A DNA stretch of 51,186 nt from Hungatella hathewayi WAL-18680. GTDB lineage: Bacteria > Bacillota > Clostridia > Lachnospirales > Lachnospiraceae. The notes under the pieces are model-generated. The model had not been told where the DNA came from, did no database searches, and saw only the letters and a list, made by a program, of their open reading frames with translations. Below are positions 8,064 through 15,889 of the stretch, piece after piece. The position numbers and the translations under genes are program-made. Within the stretch, counting starts at the first letter, position 1, and each line of letters opens with the position of its first letter. The DNA lies in assembly GCF_000235505.1 (NCBI RefSeq), contig NZ_JH379027.1, forward strand, positions 1,839,284 to 1,890,469, read 5' to 3'.

Positions 8064-9473
8064 TTATTTCATGGTATGAGGCAGGCGTCCCCGGAGGAAT
8101 CGCTTCTTCAGCTCGCTCCAGCTGAAGGGGAGCAGGGGGTAAATATAGCTTTTGCCGGCGATGGTCTTGTTGAAGACGATGGCGCAGACCGAGAAAATGA
8201 TGCCGAAGGCGTAGCCCCAGTAGTTGAAGATGGCTGTGGTTATGAGAATCAGCATGCGCATGAATTTTAGCGCATATCCAAGCTCAAAGCTGGCCTGGGA
8301 GTAGTTGGCTACGGTGACGAAGGCCATGTAGAGCATGGTCTCGCTGTTGAACCAGCCGGATTTCACCGAGTACTCGCCCAGCACGATTCCGGCAATCACA
8401 CTCAGCGGCGTTGTCAGCATGCTGGGAGTGGTGATGGCCGCAAGCCGGAGGCCGTCGATGGCGAATTCCAGAATCAGCAGCTGGAAGATCAGCGGCACGT
8501 GGGCCGGGTCCGACAGCTGGATGAATTCCAGCCAGGACGGGATAATCTCCGGGTTCTGCATAAACAGCAGCCAGGTGGGAGTGAGAAGCAGTGTCAGAAT
8601 GGAGATCACCATTCGGGACAGCCGCAGGTAGGTTCCAGTAATAGGAGGGAAATAGTAGTCATCCGCCTCCTCGATGATATCGAACACGGAGGAGGGAAGA
8701 ATCATGGCCGCCGGGGAGTTGTCCACCAGGATGATAATGTTTCCCTCCAATATGGATGCGGCTGCCGTATCCGGGCGCTCGGAAAATTTGAATTTGGGAA
8801 ACGGATTGAACCATTTGCCAGGATACAGGCATTCGGCCAGACTTTCCTGATTCATGGTCAGGGCGTCTACATGGAGGTTTTGGATGCGGTTTTTAATCTG
8901 GTCCAGCATTTTTTCATCCACCCGGCCCTTCATGTAGCAGATGGCGATGTCGGTGTGGGAGCTTTCCCCGGCGTTCATGATTTCCATGGTCAGCTTGGGG
9001 TCTCGGATGCGGCGGCGTATGAGGGCGGTGTTGAAGATGAGGGTCTCCACAAAGCCGTCACGGGAGCCGCGCAGTACCTTGTCCTTTTCCGGCTCGCTGA
9101 CGCCTCTGGCCGGGTAAGTCCGGCAGTCCATGGTGAGACAGGTGTCGTAGCCGTCGATGAAGAAGCAGGAGATACCGGATAACAGCTGGACAATCATGTC
9201 ATCCTCATTTTTTACCAGGCCCACTTCGCCGTAGGGCAGATATAATTTGGAGAATTCGTGGGCTGTCTTTGGCATGTCCTCCGGCTTGATGCCCTCCCAG
9301 ATTTGGAGTACCTTGAGCAGCACGTCGTCCTTGGTAAAGCCGTCTATAAAGTAAATGCAGGTCTCCCGACCGCCGATTTTCACAACCCGGTAGACCACAT
9401 CAAAGTTATTTTCAACATTCAATTTCTGGTGGAAATATTTCATATTATCCGCCAGTCTGCTGGAAAATTCCAT
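8064..9473 (-). CDS. GerA-family spore germination protein (GerAA-type)
   Basis: 469 residues. The soluble N-terminal part (to about residue 265) is followed by several membrane segments (WLLFMQNPEIIPSWLE, then FQLLILEFAIDGLRLAAI, MLTTPLSVIAGIVLGEY, TTAIFNYWGYAFGI), the GerA layout. GerAA proteins sit in the spore inner membrane and, with GerAB and GerAC, sense germinants. Neither partner gene is next to it, which is unusual. The start is 9473: AAAGGAGG lies six bases before it, while the ATG two codons earlier abuts the ribosome site. Converges with the BI-1 gene. A possible late-sporulation promoter is seen at 9543-9571. Confidence 0.9.
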   Translation of the reverse strand: MEFSSRLADNMKYFHQKLNVENNFDVVYRVVKIGGRETCIYFIDGFTKDDVLLKVLQIWEGIKPEDMPKTAHEFSKLYLPYGEVGLVKNEDDMIVQLLSGISCFFIDGYDTCLTMDCRTYPARGVSEPEKDKVLRGSRDGFVETLIFNTALIRRRIRDPKLTMEIMNAGESSHTDIAICYMKGRVDEKMLDQIKNRIQNLHVDALTMNQESLAECLYPGKWFNPFPKFKFSERPDTAAASILEGNIIILVDNSPAAMILPSSVFDIIEEADDYYFPPITGTYLRLSRMVISILTLLLTPTWLLFMQNPEIIPSWLEFIQLSDPAHVPLIFQLLILEFAIDGLRLAAITTPSMLTTPLSVIAGIVLGEYSVKSGWFNSETMLYMAFVTVANYSQASFELGYALKFMRMLILITTAIFNYWGYAFGIIFSVCAIVFNKTIAGKSYIYPLLPFSWSELKKRFLRGRLPHTMK

Positions 9474-9542
9474 ATACATCCTCCTTTGGCACATCCGCAA
9501 AGCCAGGGGCGGTTTTGCAGATTGTTTGTTTTAGATAGGAAA

Positions 9543-9571
9543 AGTATGTGCAGATTGGGAAAAAATATGAA
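9543..9571 (-). promoter_or_regulatory. Possible forespore-sigma promoter of the gerA-type gene
   Basis: On the minus strand TCATA and CATACTT are separated by 17 bases, resembling sigma-F/G sites, and lie 70-100 bases before the gerA start. Germinant receptor genes are commonly sigma-G-dependent. Weak motif. Confidence 0.35.
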
Positions 9572-9580
9572 TGAAATCAA

Positions 9581-9616
9581 AAAAGACCCGCCGGAATGGA
9601 CTGGATTCCGGCGGGG
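9581..9616 (-). terminator. Rho-independent terminator (minus strand)
   Basis: CCCGCCGGAAT and ATTCCGGCGGG form an eleven-base stem; on the minus strand it is followed by TCTTTTTT. It lies right after the Rpn/transposase-like remnant and shows that this remnant keeps its natural 3' end. Confidence 0.85.
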
Positions 9617-9625
9617 GATGTGTTT

Positions 9626-9913
9626 TTAATGAAGATTATTTTTATTGCCGATTCCATATTCCCGGAATAACTGCTCCCGGAACTGCCTGTCATTGGCTGC
9701 TTTTAATAAATCGTCGGTTCTGGAACTCTTGAGAAGCTCCGCCGTGAGGGCCGCAAATTGATTCATGCCCTGCTCAACCCCTTGTTCAACCATTCCTCGA
9801 ATTGCTTCACACATATTGATCGTACCTCCTTCTTCCCGATAGGTTTCTTTCATCTGTTCCAATTCACTGGAGCCGGTCATCGCTATGATGACATCATAGG
9901 CATCCTCGTCCAA
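9626..9913 (-). pseudogene. C-terminal remnant of PD-(D/E)XK family transposase / Rpn-like protein
   Basis: About 95 residues in frame: LDEDAYDVIIAMTGSSELE, then YREEGGTINMCEAIRGM, then the Gln/Gly repeat VEQGVEQGMNQ, and a tail with LLKAANDRQFREQLFREYGI. These are the usual C-terminal features of Rpn/PD-(D/E)XK putative transposases, which are normally about 250-330 residues. The frame stays open upstream to 10000 (ILWENFTFEHEDIFRALD), but no ATG with ribosome site is found and the N-terminal nuclease domain is missing. An active gene starting from TTG at 9913 is unlikely. Best read as the tail of a decayed mobile-type gene that retains its terminator. Confidence 0.65.
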
Positions 9914-10151
9914 AGCCCGGAAGATGTCCTCGTGTTCAAAGGTAAAGTTTTCCCATAAAATCCTTCCTTTCCGTAAGCGGAAGGTGCGGAAAGGAGCAGA
10001 TTACGGCAGGGCGATAAAGGAGCTGTTTTTGTTTCCATTATACCTGTCGTATCATGAAAATGCAAGAGTTCCTTGTCCGTTCACCATCCCCGTTTTCTGT
10101 GAAATCACCAGCGAATCTGCCGGCATGTGAAAAATGCTTGATGTGATGCTC

Positions 10152-10196
10152 ATGATACGTCTGGCAGATGAACTGCCACGTAGATATATGTATCAT
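10152..10196. repeat. Nested inverted repeat in gene-free stretch
   Basis: ATGATAC...GTATCAT encloses a second pair TGGCAG-ATGAA-CTGCCA, with near-pairing ACG/CGT next to it. The stretch 9914-10731 holds no gene I accept; this and the hairpin at 10491-10522 are its main structures. No T-run follows, so it is not a terminator. Role unknown (operator, small RNA fold or element end). Confidence 0.5.
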
Positions 10197-10490
10197 ATCA
10201 CAGACCATTTGTTTGCGCAATAAGAATATTTTAAGGTGGAAATGATTCCAGTCATTCTTTTTGTAATTCCAATCTAAATAATCCGTCAATTGCCCGCTCG
10301 GCTTGTGCAAATTCACAGAATAGACGTTGACATATGTGGTAGGAAGTGGTATATTTACCATGTGAGAAGCACAAAGGGGTGCCTTGCAAGTTTTTGGCAT
10401 GGGATTCTGCCAAGATATTACATGTATAATGTGACGGTTGTGTATCGTGGCAAAGGAGTTGACTTCTGTGGGGGAATGACGACTCCAAAT

Positions 10491-10522
10491 AAGGGCCTGT
10501 GGACGAATGTCCACAGGCCCTT
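10491..10522. repeat. Perfect 14-base hairpin
   Basis: AAGGGCCTGTGGAC and its exact complement flank the loop GAAT. It lies in the 818-base gene-free stretch 9914-10731. It lacks a U-tract on either strand, so it is not a standard terminator. Further down, at 10562-10595, GCCGGC is repeated in inverted form. Confidence 0.7.
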
Positions 10523-10731
10523 AACGTTGTGCAAAAGGTCGATAAAATACCCTTATAAAAGGGAGGAGCCGGCTGACCCTTTCGAGCCGCCGGCGATTAT
10601 GAAAAAAATTTATCTAAATGTAAAGTTGTTAGCCTCTTCATTTGATACTCTTAGTATACAGGCCATTTGTTAAGAAAATATATCCTTCATGTAAAAGATA
10701 TGTGAATAGATTGTGAATGATAGTAGCCATA

Positions 10732-12192
10732 TCAGCCCTGGAAATGATAGCTGTCTAACAGCTGGTTTTTCATATTCCAAAGTGGCTGTGACAAATCCAC
10801 ATGGGTCCGGTGAGGATATTCCAGACGCAGGGATTCCTCCCAGAGGGTGGCCAGCTCGCTCTTGCAGTAAGCCTGAAGCTCCATCACCTTCGGTGACTCG
10901 TAGATGCAGACGCCGTCCTTGAACACCGGTATCATCAGCTCCCGGAGGGTATAGCTGTCAGGAGCCAGATGGGTCTTCTTCCAGGTCTCCACCGGGTCAA
11001 ACAGCAGCAGCGGGTCCTTGGAATTGTAGGTTTCATCCACCAGACAGATTAAATCGGCGATAATTTTGCCGGTTTCTTTATTATAAATCCGCTGAATCGT
11101 CTTGTTGCCCGGGTTGGTGATTTTCTCAGCATTTTCCGACAGCTTAATCTTGGGGATAAATTCTCCGGTCTTCTTGTCCTTCACCGCGGCCAGCTTGTAC
11201 ACGCCGCCAAAGGACGGGCAGTCCTTGGAGGTAATTAAGTTGGTGCCGACGCCCCAGGAATTGATGGTGGCGCCCTGAAGCTTCAGGCTGCTGATTAAGT
11301 TCTCGTCCAAATCGTTGGAGGCGGAGATGACCGCATCCGGGAATCCGGCCGCATCCAGCATTTTTTTCGCCTTCTTGGACAGGTAGGCCAAATCGCCGCT
11401 GTCCAGACGGATGCCGTAGAAGGTCAGCGGAATGCCGGCCTCCCGCATTTCGTTAAAGACCTTGATGGCATTGGGCACGCCGGATTTTAACGTGTCGTAG
11501 GTGTCCACCAGAAGGATGCAGGCGGAGGGGTAAAGCTTGGCATAGGTGCGGAAGGCGGTCAGCTCGTCCGGGAAGCTCATAATCCAGCTGTGGGCGTGGG
11601 TGCCCTTGATGGGAACGTCAAACATCTGGCCGGCCAGCACGTTGGAGGTGCCGATACACCCAGCGATCATGGCGGCTCTGGCCCCGTAAATGCCGGCGTC
11701 CGGTCCCTGGGCCCGGCGAAGGCCGAACTCCATCACCCCGTCCCCCTGGGCGGCGTAAATCACCCTGGCGGTCTTTGTGGCAATCAGACTCTGGTGGTTG
11801 ATGATATTTAAAATGGCCGTCTCCACCAGCTGGGCCTCCATGATGGGAGCGATAACCTTCACCAGCGGCTCCCGTGGGAAGACAACCGTGCCCTCCGGAA
11901 TGGCATAGATATCCCCTGTAAATTTAAAATGATGGAGATAATCCAGAAAATCCTCCCCAAACAGCCCGGTGGTCCGCAGATAATCCACGTCCTCCTTATC
12001 AAAATGCAGGTTCTTCACATACTCAATCACCTGCTCCAGCCCGGCGCAGATGGAATATCCGTTGTTGTTGGGATTGCTGCGGTAAAAGGCGTCGAAGATC
12101 ACCGTCTCGTTGGCATCCTTCTCTTTAAAGTACCCCTGCATCATGGTCAATTCATACAAATCTGTCAGCAGCGTTAAATTTCTCTGAGCCAT
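10732..12192 (-). CDS. pncB: Nicotinate phosphoribosyltransferase
   Basis: 486 residues. Signatures: NLTLLTDLYELTMMQGY at the start, KGTHAHSWIMSFPDE with the phosphorylated-His region, CILLVDTYDT, FYGIRLDSGDLAYLS and WGVGTNLITS (phosphate binding). The enzyme joins nicotinic acid and PRPP to make nicotinate mononucleotide, using ATP, in the NAD salvage pathway. The start is 12192 because AAAGGAG lies seven bases upstream; an upstream in-frame ATG at 12249 lies in the 5' leader without a ribosome site. It is transcribed divergently from the T-box/ileS unit, from the promoter at 12269-12296. Confidence 0.95.
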   Translation of the reverse strand: MAQRNLTLLTDLYELTMMQGYFKEKDANETVIFDAFYRSNPNNNGYSICAGLEQVIEYVKNLHFDKEDVDYLRTTGLFGEDFLDYLHHFKFTGDIYAIPEGTVVFPREPLVKVIAPIMEAQLVETAILNIINHQSLIATKTARVIYAAQGDGVMEFGLRRAQGPDAGIYGARAAMIAGCIGTSNVLAGQMFDVPIKGTHAHSWIMSFPDELTAFRTYAKLYPSACILLVDTYDTLKSGVPNAIKVFNEMREAGIPLTFYGIRLDSGDLAYLSKKAKKMLDAAGFPDAVISASNDLDENLISSLKLQGATINSWGVGTNLITSKDCPSFGGVYKLAAVKDKKTGEFIPKIKLSENAEKITNPGNKTIQRIYNKETGKIIADLICLVDETYNSKDPLLLFDPVETWKKTHLAPDSYTLRELMIPVFKDGVCIYESPKVMELQAYCKSELATLWEESLRLEYPHRTHVDLSQPLWNMKNQLLDSYHFQG

Positions 12193-12268
12193 TTTCAATT
12201 CTCCTTTTCGTGGGAGTGCTCTCGCCTGATAAGAAGCGGGGGTACTCATTTTTTCAAATTTAACTGAA

Positions 12269-12296
12269 AGTATAGCATAGATTTTACAAAATACAA
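12269..12296 (-). promoter_or_regulatory. Promoter of pncB
   Basis: On the minus strand TTGTAT and TATACT are separated by 16 bases, about 80 bases before the pncB start. Confidence 0.65.
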
Positions 12297-12368
12297 ATAG
12301 TTTGATAAAATTTTAACGAAAAATAATGGAAAATACTCGCCAGGAATCCGCAAAATAGGGAATAAGTC

Positions 12369-12397
12369 TTGACTTTTCTACCAAGAATTACTATACT
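12369..12397 (+). promoter_or_regulatory. Promoter of the ileS T-box transcript
   Basis: TTGACT and TATACT with a 17-base spacer, directly upstream of the T-box leader: a near-consensus housekeeping promoter. Confidence 0.85.
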
Positions 12398-12411
12398 CAA
12401 ATAGTTAAATG

Positions 12412-12657
12412 AATAAAGGACTGCGATGGAGACAGTAGGTCTGTACGGAAAACAGAAGCGAGCCGGGGACGGTGGAAGCCCGGTGTGAGTAGGACAGAAT
12501 CGAATATCACTCTGGAGTCTTGGCGCCGAACGATATCATATTCGTCAAGTAAGCGCTGACGGTTTTCCCCCGTTACAGGGAACTCATATGATAGTATGCA
12601 GTGACAGGTGGTAACGAAGCAGCTTTCGTCCTTTTTTGCAGGATGGGAGCTTTTTTA
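12412..12657 (+). ncRNA. Isoleucine T-box leader (tRNA-sensing riboswitch)
   Basis: About 245 bases between the promoter and ileS. AAGGACT (12417-12423) pairs with AGTCTT (12515-12520) as the base of stem I; the specifier codon ATC (Ile) is at 12506-12508, followed by a purine as usual. The T-box sequence AGGTGGTAACG (12606-12616) contains TGGT, which pairs with the acceptor end of uncharged tRNA-Ile. It is followed by AGC...GCT pairing and six T as terminator. Uncharged tRNA-Ile favours the antiterminator and ileS transcription. The leader and the downstream gene agree on the amino acid. Confidence 0.93.
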
Positions 12658-12731
12658 CATTATAAAGAAACTTTGCAGAAAATACGCCAAAGCATACTGG
12701 ATAAGAAACTAAAAAATGGAGGTTACTTGCG

Positions 12732-15700
12732 ATGTACAACAAAGTCTCTACGGATTTAAAATTTGTAGAAAGAGAAAAAGAAGTAGAAAAGTTCTGGGAA
12801 GACCGAGACATTTTCGGCAAAAGCATCGAAGACCGGGAAGGACATCCGACATACATGTTTTACGACGGACCGCCTACCGCCAACGGCAAGCCTCACATCG
12901 GCCACGTGCTGACCCGTGTTATTAAGGATATGATTCCTAGATACCGGACCATGAAGGGCTACAAGGTGCCGAGAAAGGCCGGCTGGGACACCCACGGACT
13001 TCCGGTGGAACTGGAAGTGGAGAAGATGCTGGGACTGGACGGCAAGGAGCAGATTGAGGAGTACGGTCTGGAGCCATTTATCGCGCACTGCAAGGAGAGT
13101 GTGTGGAAGTATAAGGGCATGTGGGAGGATTTCTCCTCCACCGTCGGATTCTGGGCGGATATGGAGCACCCTTATGTGACTTATGAAAATGACTATATCG
13201 AGTCCGAGTGGTGGGCATTGAAGGAAATCTGGAACAAGGGCCTGCTGTACAAGGGCTTCAAGATTGTTCCCTACTGTCCGAGATGCGGCACGCCGCTGTC
13301 CAGCCACGAGGTGGCCCAGGGCTACAAGGATGTGAAGGAGAAATCCGCCATCGCCCGCTTCAAGGTAAAGGGCGAGGACGCCTATATTCTGGCATGGACC
13401 ACCACGCCGTGGACCCTGCCGTCCAACGTGGCGCTGTGCGTGAACCCGGATGAGACCTATGTCAAGGTTCAAAACGGCGACTATACCTATTATATGGCGG
13501 AAGCCCTTTTGGAGAAGGTTCTGGAGGGAGAATATACGGTTCTGGAGACATATCAGGGCAAAGAACTGGAATATAAAGAATATGAGCCGTTATTTGACTT
13601 CGCGCTGGATATCTGCGAGAAGCAGCACAAGAAAGCTTTTTATGTGGTATGTGATAATTACGTAACCCTGACAGACGGTACCGGCGTGGTACACATTGCC
13701 CCGGCCTTCGGTGAGGACGACTCCAAGGTGGGACGAAAATACGACCTGCCCTTTGTCCAGCTGGTGGACGCCAAGGGCGAGATGACAAAGGAGACCCCAT
13801 GGGAGGGCACCTTCTGCAAGAAGGCGGACCCGCTGGTGTTGAAGGACTTAAACGTGAGAGGACTTCTGTTCTCCGCGCCGGCCTTCGAGCACAGCTATCC
13901 CCACTGCTGGAGATGTGACACCCCGTTAATCTACTACGCCCGCGAGTCCTGGTTCATCAAGATGACCGCCGTGAAGGAAGATTTAATCCGCAACAATAAC
14001 ACCATCAACTGGATTCCGGAGAGCATCGGCAAGGGACGGTTCGGCGACTGGCTGGAGAATGTTCAGGACTGGGGCATCAGCCGGAACCGTTACTGGGGAA
14101 CTCCGTTAAATGTGTGGGAGTGCGAGTGCGGTCACCAGCATTCCATCGGAAGCATCGAGGAGCTGAAATCCATGTCCGACAACTGCCCGGACAACATTGA
14201 GCTTCACCGCCCATTCATCGACGAGGTGACCATCACCTGCCCGAAATGCGGCAAACAGATGAAGCGGGTGCCGGAGGTTATCGACTGCTGGTTCGACTCA
14301 GGCGCCATGCCATTTGCGCAGCATCACTATCCATTTGAGAATCAGGAATTGTTCAAGCAGCAGTTCCCGGCGGACTTCATCTCCGAGGCGGTGGACCAGA
14401 CAAGAGGGTGGTTCTACTCCCTGCTTGCCATCTCCACACTGATTTTCAACGAGGCGCCTTATAAAAATGTCATCGTGCTGGGCCATGTCCAGGATGAGAA
14501 CGGACAGAAGATGTCCAAATCCAAGGGAAATGCCGTCGACCCGTTTGACGCGCTGGCCGAGTACGGCGCGGACGCCATCCGCTGGTATTTCTATGTCAAC
14601 AGCGCTCCGTGGCTGCCCAACCGTTTCCACGGCAAGGCGGTGCAGGAGGGCCAGAGAAAGTTCATGGGCACCCTGTGGAACACCTACGCCTTCTTCGTGC
14701 TGTATGCCAACATTGACAATTTCGACGCGACGAAGCATGAACTGGATTATGAGAAACTGACTGTCATGGACAAATGGCTGCTGTCCAAGATGAACACCCT
14801 GATTCAAGACGTGGATGCCCATCTGGAGAATTACCGGATTCCGGAGGCGGCGAGAGCGCTTCAGGATTTCGTGGATGATATGAGCAACTGGTACGTGCGC
14901 AGAAGCCGTGAGCGTTTCTGGGCACAGGGAATGGAGCAGGATAAAATCAATGCCTACATGACCTTATACACGGCCCTTGTGACGGTGTCCAAGGTGGCGG
15001 CTCCGATGATTCCGTTTATGACGGAGGAGATTTACCGGAACCTGGTGTGCAGCATCGACAAGGATGCCCCGGAGAGCGTGCATCTGTGCGACTTCCCGGT
15101 AGCGGATGAGTCCCATATCGACAAACAGCTGGAGAAGGACATGGATGAGGTCTTAAAGATTGTGGTGATGGGACGCGCGGCTAGAAATACGGCCAACATC
15201 AAGAACCGCCAGCCGATCGGCCAGATGTTTGTGAAGGCCGCCGACACCCTGTCCGAGTTCTACGTGGAAATCATTGAGGAAGAGCTGAATGTGAAGAAGG
15301 TGACATTTACCGATGATATACGAAACTTCACATCCTACAGCTTCAAGCCCCAGTTAAAGACGGTGGGACCGAAGTACGGCAAGCAGCTTGGCAATATCCG
15401 CACGGCCCTCGCAGAGATAGACGGCAATGCGGCCATGGATACCCTGAAAGAAAAAGGAGCGCTGACCTTTGATTTTGGAGGGGAGGAAGTGGTACTGACA
15501 GAAGAGGATTTACTGATTGACACGGCACAGATGGAGGGCTATGTATCCGAGGGCGACAACGCGGTCACCGTGGTTCTGGATACCAACCTGACACCGGAGT
15601 TAATCGAAGAAGGATTTGTGAGAGAGTTAGTCAGCAAGATACAGACAATGAGAAAAGAAGCAGATTTCGAAGTCACCAACCATATCAACATTTACCAGGA

Positions 15701-15866
15701 TACCAACGACAGAATCGCTGAGATTATCAAGGCACACGCCGATGAAATCAAGGCGGAGGTTCTGGCGGACAATATCTTCATCGGGCAGATGGGCGGATAT
15801 GCAAAAGAGTGGAACATCAATGGCGAGACAGTTATGTTGGGCGTGGAAAAGACTGTGAACCAATAG
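12732..15866 (+). CDS. ileS: Isoleucyl-tRNA synthetase, eukaryote-like (IleS2-type)
   Basis: 1044 residues. Class I signatures: HIGH within KPHIGHVL at residue 55 and KMSKS within GQKMSKSKGN near residue 593. CP1 editing domain includes AWTTTPWTLPSN. The sequence around YKVPRKAGWDTHGLPVE and the long C-terminal region without the bacterial zinc-binding end resemble type 2 (eukaryote-like) IleRS, a group known for natural mupirocin tolerance. AGGAGG lies upstream of the ATG. It is controlled by the Ile T-box and is followed 24 bases later by the phosphorylase gene. Subtype is judged by eye. Confidence 0.95.
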   Translation: MYNKVSTDLKFVEREKEVEKFWEDRDIFGKSIEDREGHPTYMFYDGPPTANGKPHIGHVLTRVIKDMIPRYRTMKGYKVPRKAGWDTHGLPVELEVEKMLGLDGKEQIEEYGLEPFIAHCKESVWKYKGMWEDFSSTVGFWADMEHPYVTYENDYIESEWWALKEIWNKGLLYKGFKIVPYCPRCGTPLSSHEVAQGYKDVKEKSAIARFKVKGEDAYILAWTTTPWTLPSNVALCVNPDETYVKVQNGDYTYYMAEALLEKVLEGEYTVLETYQGKELEYKEYEPLFDFALDICEKQHKKAFYVVCDNYVTLTDGTGVVHIAPAFGEDDSKVGRKYDLPFVQLVDAKGEMTKETPWEGTFCKKADPLVLKDLNVRGLLFSAPAFEHSYPHCWRCDTPLIYYARESWFIKMTAVKEDLIRNNNTINWIPESIGKGRFGDWLENVQDWGISRNRYWGTPLNVWECECGHQHSIGSIEELKSMSDNCPDNIELHRPFIDEVTITCPKCGKQMKRVPEVIDCWFDSGAMPFAQHHYPFENQELFKQQFPADFISEAVDQTRGWFYSLLAISTLIFNEAPYKNVIVLGHVQDENGQKMSKSKGNAVDPFDALAEYGADAIRWYFYVNSAPWLPNRFHGKAVQEGQRKFMGTLWNTYAFFVLYANIDNFDATKHELDYEKLTVMDKWLLSKMNTLIQDVDAHLENYRIPEAARALQDFVDDMSNWYVRRSRERFWAQGMEQDKINAYMTLYTALVTVSKVAAPMIPFMTEEIYRNLVCSIDKDAPESVHLCDFPVADESHIDKQLEKDMDEVLKIVVMGRAARNTANIKNRQPIGQMFVKAADTLSEFYVEIIEEELNVKKVTFTDDIRNFTSYSFKPQLKTVGPKYGKQLGNIRTALAEIDGNAAMDTLKEKGALTFDFGGEEVVLTEEDLLIDTAQMEGYVSEGDNAVTVVLDTNLTPELIEEGFVRELVSKIQTMRKEADFEVTNHINIYQDTNDRIAEIIKAHADEIKAEVLADNIFIGQMGGYAKEWNINGETVMLGVEKTVNQ

Positions 15867-15889
15867 GAAGGTGTAGGAGGAATCGGAAA

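Noticed and set aside
10038-10514. 158-codon open frame on the minus strand in the gene-free stretch
   Set aside because: No ribosome site, unusual His-rich composition, no family resemblance, and it crosses the strong hairpins.
10290-10673. 127-codon open frame on the plus strand, and a 24-codon ORF at 10600-10674
   Set aside because: Composition unlike a protein and no recognisable motif; the short ORF has no clear ribosome site.
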